64,000 bases of DNA, taken from Bacteroidia bacterium. GTDB lineage: Bacteria > Bacteroidota > Bacteroidia > J057. Every line of letters starts with the position of its first letter. Position 1 is the first letter of the stretch. The notes beneath the pieces were generated by a model, which was not told the origin of the DNA, did not search any database, and worked only from the letters and a program-made list of their open reading frames with translations. The position numbers and the translations under genes were made by a program. Of this stretch, positions 27,482-37,194 are shown piece by piece. The stretch spans positions 186,001 to 250,000 of the forward strand of contig JAWPMV010000005.1 in the NCBI GenBank assembly GCA_033391075.1, in the 5' to 3' direction.

Positions 27482-28255
27482 TTACTCAAAACCGTATCGC
27501 TCCCAGATGCTTTTCCCTTCCTCTGAAACGAGATAAGACAGAAAATCTTTTACCAGACCTCTTTCTGTACACATCCCGGCATAGTAGTAAATACCATCAT
27601 GCGACTCTTGTGGGAACTGAGCAAGTATATTGACTTTCTTCGATCGAAGGGCATCTGTCCGATATACAACTCCCAAAGCCGCCTCTTCCAACTCAACAAC
27701 CATTAGGGCTGATCTCACATCCTTGCCCGGTAATATATAGGGCTCAGCTTCTTTATATAAATCGAAATGTTGCAGGGCCTGACGTGCATATTGTCCGGCT
27801 GGTACATGATTGGGATCTCCCAAAGAAAGTCTTTTTTCTCCAAGTATAGCTGGCAGATTCAAGCTACTATCTATCCCAAAGTCATCTAGTCGGAGGTTTT
27901 GTGGTGCTATCATGACCAATCTGTTTTGCGCAATCCTCTCAGGCTTACTTCCACCAAAAGCGCCTTCCTCTTGTAAATATTGGGCCCATTTTTCATTGGC
28001 AGAAATATAGAGATCCGGCTGGGCTCCTTCTGCGATTTGACGGGCCAGGGTTCCGCTCGATCCGAAATTAAATCTCAGATTCACTTCTTTCCCCTGCTCA
28101 AAACCCTTTCCCAACTCTCGAAGAACATCTCCCAAACTGGCCGCTGCAAAAATAGTCAGCGTATGTTCTTCTTTTTCACTTTCGCAGGCCGAAAAAAGAA
28201 ATGCAGATACCATGCTCAATAGTAAACTGAGAGATAAAAGTCGTGGCCTTACCAT
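27482..28255 (-). CDS. modA: Molybdate-binding lipoprotein ModA
   Basis: A 257 aa periplasmic binding protein. I use the ATG at 28255, which gives a lipoprotein signal with FSAC; a GTG at 28303 would add 16 residues. ModA features: LTIFAAASLGDVLREL, NFGSSGTLARQIAEGAQPD (GSSG ligand loop), DPNHVPAGQYA and YRTDAL. It delivers molybdate or tungstate to ModBC. It is first in the operon. Confidence 0.94.
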   Translation of the reverse strand: MVRPRLLSLSLLLSMVSAFLFSACESEKEEHTLTIFAAASLGDVLRELGKGFEQGKEVNLRFNFGSSGTLARQIAEGAQPDLYISANEKWAQYLQEEGAFGGSKPERIAQNRLVMIAPQNLRLDDFGIDSSLNLPAILGEKRLSLGDPNHVPAGQYARQALQHFDLYKEAEPYILPGKDVRSALMVVELEEAALGVVYRTDALRSKKVNILAQFPQESHDGIYYYAGMCTERGLVKDFLSYLVSEEGKSIWERYGFE

Positions 28256-28347
28256 CCAGCGGAAAACACCAGGTTTATTCAATTGATTTGTCTTTTGATC
28301 CACTCACAATAGCTTCAAATATTGAAAAAACATTCAGGATAAAAAAT

Positions 28348-28554
28348 TCATTCCCCAAAGAAATCGGGCAGAGTCAAAAGACTTTTGGAATTGATAGAAA
28401 TTTTCCGATCAAAAAGTGCCTTGATTTCATCATAAAGACTCTTTTTACCTATCCATAAAGGGCAATAGGCTGTTTCTTTCTGCTCATCCCTGACAATTAA
28501 CCATTCAGGACAGATAGAGGTGTTTGCATGTGAATAATTGGGAAATTTGCTCAT
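28348..28554 (-). CDS. Small hypothetical protein upstream of modABC
   Basis: A 68 aa frame (starts MSKFPNYSHANTSICPEW) 93 bp upstream of modA on the same strand. Its composition is not obviously artefactual, but I recognise no domain. It could be a real short gene, a leader peptide or a chance frame. Coding status is uncertain. Confidence 0.35.
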   Translation of the reverse strand: MSKFPNYSHANTSICPEWLIVRDEQKETAYCPLWIGKKSLYDEIKALFDRKISINSKSLLTLPDFFGE

Positions 28555-28590
28555 TCATTTACTCATAGACTCTCGGAAAGCCAAAAATTC

Positions 28591-30879
28591 ATGTACAAGT
28601 CCATTTTAATCCTAATCAGCCTTTGTTGGGTATCCACTCTGACAATTGCACAGGATTCTCATTTTTTATCACGAGAAGGCCAACAAATATCTTTACTCGA
28701 AAACACTTCATCCCTCTGTTTATATTTTCATGATCCCGTTCAAAGGGGAGCTTTCAAGTTTAAAGAGGAAGCTCAGGTTAGCTTTGTCAGATACTCCTAT
28801 GGAAATGAGCGCAAACGAGTAATCATCGACTTTGATTCGAACCTGCCGATTAGTCCCATGGAAGCCGTGGAAAAATTGGGCCTGGATCCTCTATCGATCA
28901 AGAGTGCATCCTGGTCCAGAACCCTGGATGGAGGGATGGATATGTGGCTTACTCATAGGGTTTTGTTTGAGAGTAAGGAAGGAGTTGACAGGGATAGACT
29001 AGCAGAAATTTGGGAAGTCTACAGCGGAGCGCAAAGTGGAGATTTTCCGACCGGATATTCTTATGTGGACATAGATAATATCGAAGAAGTCATTTCTCTG
29101 TCAAATAGTCTGTATGAGAGCGGGCATGTAAAATGGGCACAACCCAATTTTGCAGTTGTAGCTGTCAGCCAGAGCCTGAATATCCATGATCCTGTAAAAG
29201 TTACGGCAGATTCATTCCCGACGGACTCTCTTTTCGATAAACTTTTCTATTTGCATAATACAGGTCAAAATCCACTCGCAGACTTGAATTTCTGGTCAGG
29301 GGGAGTTGCAGATGTAGATATAGATGCACCAGAGGCCTGGGGAATTGAAACAGGTTCTCCGGGTATTACAGTGGCGATTGTGGATCAGGGGGTAACAGAT
29401 CATGAAGACCTGAATGACGACAATGGGGATGGAAGCAGTCGCCTGAAAGCCGGTTGGACAGCTGACCCAAGCCTCATAGCTGGAGGTGTTCCACAACTGC
29501 CCGATGCAGCTCATGGAATTGGCGTAGCGGGTATTATCGGAGCCTCGCATAATTCCATAGGCGTAGCAGGGATCTGTCCGGAATGTGAACTTATCTCGGC
29601 AACTGCCTTTGTAGATGCCGGCCAAATAGATCAAACAGATCCTACTGAGATACAATATCTTGCCAACTCCATCAACTGGGCCTGGCAAAATGGAGGAGAT
29701 GTAATCAATAATTCCTGGGTGCTGGAAACCTGTACTACGACAAGCGGAACCCTCTTCGCTCCTATCGAAGCGGCCATAGATGATGCAAAAAGCCTGGGAC
29801 GTTCAGGTCTGGGTTGTGTATTCATTTTTGCTTCCGGACAATATGTGGGTTCTCCCTCCTATCCCTGGGATTGTGTAGCATATCCGGCCAATCTACCGCA
29901 GGTAATTGCAGTTGGTGCTATTGACCTAAGGGGAAACTTTCCCGCTTATGGCAATTATGGACCTGAATTGGATATCGTAGCCCCCACTTCCCGACAAGTG
30001 GGAACCACCCCCTGGCAAGGCATGGAAAATAGTGTAACTACCATTGACCTCTATCCAGACGGTTACAATCATCCGACTGCCAATCTCAACTACCCCAATA
30101 TGAAATACAATCGCTATTTCGGAGGTACCTCGACTTCCTCTTCCATTGTTTCTGGGATCGTGGCCCTGATTATGTCGAGGAATTCTGGATTGACCGCTAC
30201 AGAAGTAACAAATATCCTCTTAAATAATACCGTAGATGTAGGGGCTAGTGGCTTTGATAATCAGTCCGGATATGGAATGGCCAATGCTAATGATGCGTTG
30301 AGTGCTACTCCTGCCCCAACCTTCCCGGTTGAGTATCTATCTTTCTCTGGAAAGGCTTTCAACGGAAACATCAAACTGGAATGGGAGACAGCCCAGGAGT
30401 TGAATAATGATCTTTTTGTGATAGAGAAAAAGTTTGGAAATAGTTTTCAAGCTATTGGAGAAGTAGGAGGATCAGGTACAGTTAATGGCATAAGTTCATA
30501 CAACTTTATTGACAAAGCTGCCAATTTAGGTAGCAATGTTTACCGCCTGAAACAAGTCGATTTTGATGGTGAATATGAATACTCCCGGAGTATAAATATC
30601 AAACTGAGTTCTCGAGACCTGGGACTTTCTAGTCGTCTTTATCCGAATCCGGCCAAAGATGAAATCCAGCTAGAACTGATCGATCTGCAAAGAAACAAAG
30701 TCAAACTTGCAATCAGAGATCTTCAGGGAAAGGAACTGTACACCTCTTCTCATGAAATTCAACAGGATCGAGAAGTCCTGCTTATCAATACAGCAGATTT
30801 AAGTAGCGGTTCTTATCTCCTGGAATTGAAAAGTAGCAGTGGGAAAAGGGAGCTTATGAAATTTGTCATCTCCCGATAA
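28591..30879 (+). CDS. Secreted subtilisin-like (S8) protease with T9SS sorting domain
   Basis: A 762 aa exported protease. A signal peptide ends near AQDS. An N-terminal prodomain-like part precedes the catalytic domain: Asp265 (AIVDQG), His308 (AHGIGVAG) and Ser514 (GTSTSS, then IVSG). The last about 80 residues form a type A T9SS sorting domain (LYPNPAKDE, then SSGSYLLELKS and ending FVISR). It should be secreted through the outer membrane and anchored or released at the surface, digesting extracellular protein. It ends 5 bp from the convergent LytTR regulator. Confidence 0.92.
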   Translation: MYKSILILISLCWVSTLTIAQDSHFLSREGQQISLLENTSSLCLYFHDPVQRGAFKFKEEAQVSFVRYSYGNERKRVIIDFDSNLPISPMEAVEKLGLDPLSIKSASWSRTLDGGMDMWLTHRVLFESKEGVDRDRLAEIWEVYSGAQSGDFPTGYSYVDIDNIEEVISLSNSLYESGHVKWAQPNFAVVAVSQSLNIHDPVKVTADSFPTDSLFDKLFYLHNTGQNPLADLNFWSGGVADVDIDAPEAWGIETGSPGITVAIVDQGVTDHEDLNDDNGDGSSRLKAGWTADPSLIAGGVPQLPDAAHGIGVAGIIGASHNSIGVAGICPECELISATAFVDAGQIDQTDPTEIQYLANSINWAWQNGGDVINNSWVLETCTTTSGTLFAPIEAAIDDAKSLGRSGLGCVFIFASGQYVGSPSYPWDCVAYPANLPQVIAVGAIDLRGNFPAYGNYGPELDIVAPTSRQVGTTPWQGMENSVTTIDLYPDGYNHPTANLNYPNMKYNRYFGGTSTSSSIVSGIVALIMSRNSGLTATEVTNILLNNTVDVGASGFDNQSGYGMANANDALSATPAPTFPVEYLSFSGKAFNGNIKLEWETAQELNNDLFVIEKKFGNSFQAIGEVGGSGTVNGISSYNFIDKAANLGSNVYRLKQVDFDGEYEYSRSINIKLSSRDLGLSSRLYPNPAKDEIQLELIDLQRNKVKLAIRDLQGKELYTSSHEIQQDREVLLINTADLSSGSYLLELKSSSGKRELMKFVISR

Positions 30880-30884
30880 ATCGA

Positions 30885-31772
30885 TCAGGCCTGCGGAATA
30901 AATTTGTCTTTTAACTTTTTCAAACGATTCCGGGACATGATAAACTCCCTGTCCTGGGCTATAAGACGGACTACGTATTTGTCATTCTCCCAATAAGAAT
31001 AATTGTGGAGATAATCCAGATTGATCAGGGTACTACGGTTGATTCGTACAAACTTATCCGGATCGAGTTTAGCTTCCAGTTCACTCAGGTTTTCTTTGAG
31101 CCGTAGTTTTTCTTTCGGGATAAAGGCAAAGGTTTTTCGATCAATCCTTTCTATCCAGGCAATCTCATTAGGTTTAAGCAATCGTTGTCCAAGCTCATCA
31201 GTAGCTGCTAATCGTTCCTGTATCTGTGGTTTTTGAGCCAAAACTAAATCCTGTCTGGTTTCGTCCAATTGCTGTTGATATAGCCTCAGCAAATTCACAT
31301 TCAGGATTGCATAGCCCGCCATAAGGACAACCGGGAGATAATTGATGTAGATTTTCCAGCTATAGAAATACTGATTGAAATAGATATCCGGCTTCCAATC
31401 CGGGAAATGATGTAAAAAATACCTAAGGCTTAAAGAAAAGGGCGCAAAGAAGAGGAAAGCAAGTAGCAATAGGGGCAAAAATTTCAATTCATAAAGGAGA
31501 AGATCTTTCAAGGTCAATTCCAGTCGATTGAGTTTCCATTTTCTCGCATACAGCCTGATTAAGAAAAAAAGGATGCTAATGGTCCAAATCTCAATGAGAA
31601 ATTGGTCGATAAAGAGAAAGTAGAAGAGATTGGAATAAGAGAAAGCCTTACTTCCCACCCAGTCCAGATTTTCGGGATGCAGGTATATAATGGCCTGATA
31701 AAAAAGGCTTATTAGAAAGGTAGAAAGTAGGATCACCTTCCAGTTTTTCAATAAATCATAAGTAAGACGCAT
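30885..31772 (-). CDS. Membrane-anchored LytTR-domain regulator
   Basis: A 295 aa protein with four N-terminal membrane helices (residues about 13-165) and a C-terminal LytTR DNA-binding domain from about 190 (LKPNEIAWIERIDRKTFAFIP to RNRLKKLKDKF). There is no receiver domain, so the membrane part probably senses the signal. It is followed closely by the convergent protease gene; its regulon is unknown. Confidence 0.88.
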   Translation of the reverse strand: MRLTYDLLKNWKVILLSTFLISLFYQAIIYLHPENLDWVGSKAFSYSNLFYFLFIDQFLIEIWTISILFFLIRLYARKWKLNRLELTLKDLLLYELKFLPLLLLAFLFFAPFSLSLRYFLHHFPDWKPDIYFNQYFYSWKIYINYLPVVLMAGYAILNVNLLRLYQQQLDETRQDLVLAQKPQIQERLAATDELGQRLLKPNEIAWIERIDRKTFAFIPKEKLRLKENLSELEAKLDPDKFVRINRSTLINLDYLHNYSYWENDKYVVRLIAQDREFIMSRNRLKKLKDKFIPQA

Positions 31773-31773
31773 A

Positions 31774-31793
31774 GCTCTTCATCGCTCTTCATC
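31774..31793. repeat. Two tandem copies of a 10-bp repeat
   Basis: GCTCTTCATC occurs twice in direct order just upstream of the LytTR gene start. It could be a binding site or simple slippage. Confidence 0.6.
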
Positions 31794-31949
31794 GCTCCTG
31801 ATTCGACTCTCAATTTAGGTATTTCAGACATTTGCTCCTTTCGCAGGCCGCGATTCATTGCTGATTTCGAACCTGAAAAGCCAGCTTTCAGACATTTTCA
31901 GGATTCTCAGGAAAAAATGGAGTGTATTTTCAATGAAAAACAAACGCAC

Positions 31950-32879
31950 ATGAGATACCTGATCATCCCGCTTTTATTGTTCTTCTCTTTTCCCCTTACT
32001 GCCCAAAAACTGGATATCTACTTGCTGGGGTCAGTCCATCATTTTGAAGAAGAATACCAATCGCTTCAAAATCTGGAAGAGATAGAAAACTTTATCGTTG
32101 AGCTAAAGCCGGATATTATTTGCATCGAAGCCATTCCAACTTATGATACGGAAAGTCTGGAAGAAATCTGGGGGAATACCCTTAAAAAAGCAGATCGCTT
32201 ACGCGATAGCCTGGAAAAGTCAGATTTTCACTCTCAGACCCGATCTACAGATCTCATTCTTAAAGGAGCAGCGTTTTATGCGCAATATGATTTCTGGAAT
32301 GCTTATTACTATTGGATGCAAGCGGAAAGTGCAGGAGATAGTTTAGGGTATTTTGCCAAATATCACCGAAACCTCAAGCATTCAGAATACGGCCTCTTTG
32401 TTTATCCTGCCGGTATCAGATTAGGGATGGATCAGTATTATCCCATTGATTACAGAGCGGGAGAAAAAGACTTTCTCTCCAACAATAATAAAGTCCTTAA
32501 AAAGTTCTTCTTTTCCCTGAAATGGAAGCCACTCAAAAGCTATTTAAAAACCCAAAAGCGATATAAAAAAGCCCAAAAGGAAGGAGGCCTGATGGAATAT
32601 GTGAATGGAGCTGAATTTCAAGATGCCTTTTCACAACTTATTGATCAACTCCCGGATCGATTGCCAACATCTCTTGAGGCCAGAGATGTCAAAAGCTATT
32701 GGTTGAAAAGAAATGAGATCATGGCAGATCGGATCATTGAGCAAGCCCGGTCAACAGGCGCCCAAAAAGTACTTCTCACAGTAGGAAGCGCGCACATCAG
32801 TCATATCAAGCGATTCCTGGAAGCAAAAGGACATAGCGTACGGACCTTTGGAGAAATCCTGGCTCAAAATCCTCATTAG
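31950..32879 (+). CDS. DUF5694-type exported protein
   Basis: A 309 aa protein. I start it at the ATG at 31950, which gives the signal peptide MRYLIIPLLLFFSFPLTAQ; an ATG at 31917 adds 11 unlikely residues. The motifs LLGSVHHFEE and PDIICIEAIPTYD match the DUF5694 family, related to TraB/GumN-like proteins with a putative metal-dependent hydrolase fold. Near the C-terminus KVLLTVGSAHISHIKRFLE holds conserved His residues. Function is not established. It ends 2 bp before the next start. Confidence 0.7.
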   Translation: MRYLIIPLLLFFSFPLTAQKLDIYLLGSVHHFEEEYQSLQNLEEIENFIVELKPDIICIEAIPTYDTESLEEIWGNTLKKADRLRDSLEKSDFHSQTRSTDLILKGAAFYAQYDFWNAYYYWMQAESAGDSLGYFAKYHRNLKHSEYGLFVYPAGIRLGMDQYYPIDYRAGEKDFLSNNNKVLKKFFFSLKWKPLKSYLKTQKRYKKAQKEGGLMEYVNGAEFQDAFSQLIDQLPDRLPTSLEARDVKSYWLKRNEIMADRIIEQARSTGAQKVLLTVGSAHISHIKRFLEAKGHSVRTFGEILAQNPH

Positions 32880-32881
32880 AT

Positions 32882-33655
32882 ATGGAAGAAATCATGCGTT
32901 CGGAGGCATTTTTTATCCTGCCGCTTCTTCTCGCCTATTCGGCCATTTGTTTGAGTTGGTTTGTGATGAATGGCAAAAGGTTTCTTTGGCAAGCAGAAAT
33001 GCCGGAGATTTCTCAAAAAGCCCGTTTAGATTTATTCTTAGCACTCCTGGCAAGTTTTGGCATACTTGGAATAGGACAATTGTATAGTGCGGGTTTCCTG
33101 ATTCCAAAAGTGGACTCGGAAGCAATAGACAAATTGCTGATTTGGCCTCTGAACAATCTGCTCATATTCAGCCCCATTTTCCTCTTACTCATTTTCCGAA
33201 AACAAAGTCCCAAAACTATATATTTGTCGAGCCGCGAAGTTTTCAAAAAATTGGGCTTCGGCTTCATAGCTTCTTTAATCGGACTTTTTGTATTCCTGCT
33301 TTTGCGTGGCGAGCTACACAGATTTCCGAAAATCCTGCAATCAGCTCTCAGCCTGGACTCAATTTCCAATTTTCCGGCTGTATTTCTGGAGAATGTAGCT
33401 CTGGCCTTTCTATTTATTCGACTAAAATGGGCGACAAACTTGAAATGGGCCCTGGCCATCCCCGCTTTTCTTTTTGCTTTGGGGCATGTGCCTTCCTCTC
33501 TGGCTGAAGGAGATCCCTGGATGCATATACTTAGTTTCTTTTTCCTTACAGCTAGCATCACCATCCTTGTTCTTTACACTTTAAATCGAAGCAAGGATAT
33601 TCTCTGGTTGGGTTTGGTCCATTATTTCATGGATCTGGCAATCAAAGCTTTTTAA
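32882..33655 (+). CDS. Divergent CPBP-like membrane protein
   Basis: A 257 aa protein with about seven membrane helices. The order of conserved positions resembles CPBP proteases: VFLENVALAFLFIR, ALGHVPSSLAE and GLVHYFMDLA. The paired Glu of the active motif is reduced to one Glu followed by Asn (LENVALAFLFIR). It may be an inactive or altered relative. It abuts the DUF5694 gene (2 bp), suggesting a joint role. Confidence 0.6.
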   Translation: MEEIMRSEAFFILPLLLAYSAICLSWFVMNGKRFLWQAEMPEISQKARLDLFLALLASFGILGIGQLYSAGFLIPKVDSEAIDKLLIWPLNNLLIFSPIFLLLIFRKQSPKTIYLSSREVFKKLGFGFIASLIGLFVFLLLRGELHRFPKILQSALSLDSISNFPAVFLENVALAFLFIRLKWATNLKWALAIPAFLFALGHVPSSLAEGDPWMHILSFFFLTASITILVLYTLNRSKDILWLGLVHYFMDLAIKAF

Positions 33656-33733
33656 AAGAAGGTATTTCCCATTCTACTTCTTTCATTTCTAAGTATAGCT
33701 GTTTTATCTTGAGGGAGACTAAGACAGATTTTC

Positions 33734-34339
33734 ATGAAAGGCACACGCAAAAACTATTTGGCAGAAGGACTCCTCATTGTGTTCAGTGTACTCTTTGCCC
33801 TTTTTATCAATAAACTCTATGAGGATGGAAAAATCCGGAATAAAAAAGAAATTGCCCTGGAGAGCATTGAAAAGGAGCTAAAACAAAACCACAATAGCAT
33901 CAAGCGATGGAAAGAAAAACATGTAGCTATTCGGCAACGAATAACACGGCTTATTGAGGGAAAGGAGGATAGTCTTAAACAAGAAATGGCATCCTTTAGC
34001 TACCTCAATTTAGGGCTACTCACAAAAAATGAGTCTCTGGTTGATGCCATTCTCACAAAAACTGCCTGGGAATCATCCAAGTCAACAGGAATTCTCGCAG
34101 AATTTGACTTTGAAACCACCCAAAAGTTGACGCGGGTTTATTCTTTACAAGATGTGCTCATGGATCGTACCCTCTCCAAAATTCTCGATTATTATTTCGA
34201 TACCCAATCTCATGACATGAAGCAGCTGGAAAAAATTCTCATTCAGTTTCAGTTAAGGTTCTGGGAATTGACTGGGCAGGAAATACTCTTAGAGCAGATG
34301 TATGAGGATGCACTGGAAGAGGTAAAAAGAAATTTATAA
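33734..34339 (+). CDS. DUF6090-like membrane-anchored protein
   Basis: A 201 aa protein with one N-terminal helix (YLAEGLLIVFSVLFALFINK) followed by a helical soluble part. The pattern, a single helix then KKEIALESIEKELKQN, resembles the DUF6090 group of Bacteroidota membrane proteins of unknown function. It is followed 8 bp later by a methyltransferase. Confidence 0.55.
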   Translation: MKGTRKNYLAEGLLIVFSVLFALFINKLYEDGKIRNKKEIALESIEKELKQNHNSIKRWKEKHVAIRQRITRLIEGKEDSLKQEMASFSYLNLGLLTKNESLVDAILTKTAWESSKSTGILAEFDFETTQKLTRVYSLQDVLMDRTLSKILDYYFDTQSHDMKQLEKILIQFQLRFWELTGQEILLEQMYEDALEEVKRNL

Positions 34340-34347
34340 AGGAAAAT

Positions 34348-34926
34348 ATGTCCAGCAGCTATAATAGCTATTATCAGCAGGAAAACCTTTTTGGGCAGGC
34401 CTATCCGGAATTACTGGCTTTTTTCAATCAATTTGAATCGAAAGGGAAAGTCCTTGACCTGGGTTGTGGTCAGGGCCGGGATGCTATTCCTTTGGCACGG
34501 ATGGGATTTGAGGTTAAAGCGATCGACTCATCCGAAGTAGGAATAGAGCAAATCAAGAAAATTGTAATTCAGGAGGGTCTTAGCCTATCTGTGGAAGTGG
34601 CAGATATTTTTTCTTTTGAGGGAAGTGCAGACTTCGACTTTATTCTGCTCGATAGCATGTTTCACTTTGCAAAAAAGGACAAAGAGAAAGAATGCCGCTT
34701 GTTAGAGAAACTATTCTCAAATATGAAGCAAGGAGCGATTATGTGCATTTGTATTCAGATTACTACTAAAAAAGAGAAAGTCCTCGGAGCGTTGATAGCT
34801 CAACATTCTTATTTGCGTATGATTCGCGAAGAGGATTTCCTCTACACCTTCCATGATCAAAGTTCTGGACACACTTCTACCTCTGATTATCGAATGATCT
34901 GTTTGGAAAAAGTTCAGTTAGCATAA
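34348..34926 (+). CDS. Class I SAM-dependent methyltransferase
   Basis: A 192 aa protein with the SAM-binding motif VLDLGCGQGRD (about residues 36-46), then AIDSS as motif II and DFILLDSMFHF as motif III-IV. It is similar in size to tellurite-resistance or small-molecule methyltransferases of the TehB type. The substrate is unknown. Start ATG at 34348 with AAGGAAAAT just before it. Confidence 0.85.
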   Translation: MSSSYNSYYQQENLFGQAYPELLAFFNQFESKGKVLDLGCGQGRDAIPLARMGFEVKAIDSSEVGIEQIKKIVIQEGLSLSVEVADIFSFEGSADFDFILLDSMFHFAKKDKEKECRLLEKLFSNMKQGAIMCICIQITTKKEKVLGALIAQHSYLRMIREEDFLYTFHDQSSGHTSTSDYRMICLEKVQLA

Positions 34927-34944
34927 ACCCACAAAACAATCTTA

Positions 34945-35445
34945 TTGGAATTATTAGGAAAAGTCGGGCGAAGACCGATCTATTATCTTGCCATCCGAAA
35001 TAACCGAGCCTGGAGGAAATCTCTACCAAATGGAGAATGGGTAGTATTCACCATTGCTAATGAGGAAGACGAGGAAATGATCTATCCGGTCGCCAAAGCA
35101 TGTATCGACCACAAAGTAGGAGCCATTTGCTCGGCAGGAGAATTGGCTTACAGGACCGAACAGGCCTTTGATGAAGAAATCGTCTGGCGAAATTTAGATA
35201 AGCATGATTCATCCATAAAAGATGAAGATATGCCCGTAACAACTGCCTCGAATAATTTCGACGAAGAATTTTTATTGGCAACTACTGAAATGGGAGCTTA
35301 CCAAAGTTCTCCGCTTTTGGTCTGCATCGATATGACGAAGAAAAAAGTAAGAAGCTATCTGCAAGCGCTTATTCCGAAAATTAATGCGGGCTGGCTTCCC
35401 TCTGAAGAAGAACATCTTTCCCCCAAATATGATGCTGAAAGCTGA
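34945..35445 (+). CDS. Hypothetical soluble protein
   Basis: A 166 aa protein with a TTG start; no ATG lies near the N-terminus. The conserved-looking core is EWVVFTIANEEDEE and KVGAICSAGELAYRTEQAFDEEIVWR. I do not recognise the family with confidence. It lies 18 bp after the methyltransferase and may be in the same transcript. Confidence 0.55.
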   Translation: MELLGKVGRRPIYYLAIRNNRAWRKSLPNGEWVVFTIANEEDEEMIYPVAKACIDHKVGAICSAGELAYRTEQAFDEEIVWRNLDKHDSSIKDEDMPVTTASNNFDEEFLLATTEMGAYQSSPLLVCIDMTKKKVRSYLQALIPKINAGWLPSEEEHLSPKYDAES

Positions 35446-35563
35446 ACATTGGCTATTTATTCCAACAATTCCATTCAACATGAAGTCCTTTCTCTGAACC
35501 CTCCAGAGAAATTAGGGTAAAAGAAGTAGCAGGAAGATGTATATTTAAGGGGAGCTTTTTCAG

Positions 35564-36619
35564 ATGGCATTTGAAACACAAGTATTATTCTTCTTTAGTG
35601 CACTTGGGGCATTCAATGGCCTCTTTCTAAGTGCCTATTTTGCCTTTTTTGTAAAACACAGAAATCGGGAAAGTTATTTTCTCGCAGGTCTTTTACTGGC
35701 AGTGAGTGTACGGGTTACCAAATCAGTTTTTCTCACTTTTGACCCTAATATTTCCAATACCTTCATCCAAATTGGTTTGGGAGCTTGTGCCCTGATTGGT
35801 CCTTGTTTATACCTTTATACCCGAGAAAGCCTGAAGCCCAAGGAAAACCCCTCCTGGAACTGGCTCTTGCATATCCTTCCCGTCGTAATCATTATGTTTT
35901 TACTCGGCTATTTTTTCCCCTACAGAGAAAATTATATGATGTGGCAAAGAAGCGGAGGAGGTCCTTTTGGTTGGATTCTATATGGGCAATGGTTCGTATA
36001 CATCCTCTTTTCCTTCCTTCTATGTAGAAAGACCTTTGCTTGTCTGTTCAAAAAAGGAGAAAAATTGAGTGATAAGGAGATTTGGATCATAAGCCTTGTA
36101 TGCGGCATATTCATCATCTGGCTCTTCTACAATTTGGTTCCTTATACCTCCTATGTATTCGGAGCGATTTCCTTTTCTTTTGTTTTCTATCTCCTTCTTC
36201 TCTTATGGATATTTAAAAGGCGGAATAATACTTCCTTTTTGGTACAGCAGGTCAAGTATGCTAATAAGAAAATTGAGGAAAAGGAAGCCAAGTCTATTGC
36301 GGGCAAACTGGACATCTTATTCCAAACAGAAGCTTTATACAAAAATCCAGAGCTCAAACTCCCCCAATTAGCAGCCAGACTCGACATCGCCCCTCACCTA
36401 CTTTCTCAATATCTCAATGATAATCTGGGGAAAAGTTTTTCCAATTTCATCAATGAATATCGGATACAGGCAGCGGAGGAAATGCTAAAACATGAACATC
36501 ATCTCACCCTGGAGGCCATCGGCCAGGAATGTGGTTTTAAATCCAATTCCTCTTTTTACACTGCATTCAAAAAATTCAAAGGTCAAACCCCGGCCAAATT
36601 CAAAAAGTCCCTCGTTTAG
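35564..36619 (+). CDS. Membrane-bound AraC-family regulator (7TM-AraC), copy 2
   Basis: A 351 aa protein. About seven membrane helices cover residues 1-220, then a basic linker and the AraC domain from about 250 (LPQLAARLDIAPHLLSQYLNDNLGKSFSNFINEYR and the EAIGQECGFKSNSSFYTAFKKFKG block split by these motifs). It has the same layout as the copies at 23789 and 46941. It lies after the hypothetical 34945 gene and before an NTF2-like protein gene. Confidence 0.88.
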   Translation: MAFETQVLFFFSALGAFNGLFLSAYFAFFVKHRNRESYFLAGLLLAVSVRVTKSVFLTFDPNISNTFIQIGLGACALIGPCLYLYTRESLKPKENPSWNWLLHILPVVIIMFLLGYFFPYRENYMMWQRSGGGPFGWILYGQWFVYILFSFLLCRKTFACLFKKGEKLSDKEIWIISLVCGIFIIWLFYNLVPYTSYVFGAISFSFVFYLLLLLWIFKRRNNTSFLVQQVKYANKKIEEKEAKSIAGKLDILFQTEALYKNPELKLPQLAARLDIAPHLLSQYLNDNLGKSFSNFINEYRIQAAEEMLKHEHHLTLEAIGQECGFKSNSSFYTAFKKFKGQTPAKFKKSLV

Positions 36620-36763
36620 GTCTTTTTTTCTTCGGATTTATAATCTCGGAGATCATTAGCGGCATCTGAGACCCTTTTTCTAGCTACTTCTTCTAATTTG
36701 GGTAAAAGCTGATCACATTCCTTTCAGCTCCTTTACATTTTAAAACCCACATTTCATTTAGCT

Positions 36764-37183
36764 ATGAAAAGAATAAGTTTCATCATCCTTTTACTGGCTT
36801 TTTTGCCCTCTCTTCAGGCACAATCTGAATTTGAACTCATCAGCCAAACCCTCACAGATTATATAGAAGGCTCAACCAATGGTCAACCTGACAGACTTAA
36901 AAAGGCCTTTCATCCAGATCTGAATCTCTATTATGTGAAAAATGATGATGTCGCGGTATGGTCAGGCAAATCCTATATCCTGGATACCAAAGAAGGGGAG
37001 CCTACCGGAGAAAGAGGCAAGATTATTTCTATCGATTATGAAAACAATGCAGCCGTAGCAAAAGTCGAGATTTCTCACCCCAAAAATCCAGTTCCTTATA
37101 TCGACTACTTTATGCTGCTCAAAACAAATGGGAAATGGACCATCATTCACAAGATGTTTACCAAAAGAAGTACAGCAAACTAA
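36764..37183 (+). CDS. Exported NTF2-like protein
   Basis: A 139 aa protein with signal peptide (MKRISFIILLLAFLPSLQAQ) and a nuclear transport factor 2/lumazine-binding-like domain (ISQTLTDYIEGSTNGQPDRLKKAF, then NNAAVAKVEI and GKWTIIHKMF). Such domains bind small hydrophobic ligands. It lies 11 bp upstream of the alpha/beta hydrolase-TPR gene and is probably co-transcribed. Confidence 0.75.
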   Translation: MKRISFIILLLAFLPSLQAQSEFELISQTLTDYIEGSTNGQPDRLKKAFHPDLNLYYVKNDDVAVWSGKSYILDTKEGEPTGERGKIISIDYENNAAVAKVEISHPKNPVPYIDYFMLLKTNGKWTIIHKMFTKRSTAN

Positions 37184-37194
37184 GACCTGCATAT

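Noticed and set aside
33013-33564. 183-codon minus-strand frame inside the CPBP-like gene
   Set aside because: Shadow of a hydrophobic gene on the other strand.
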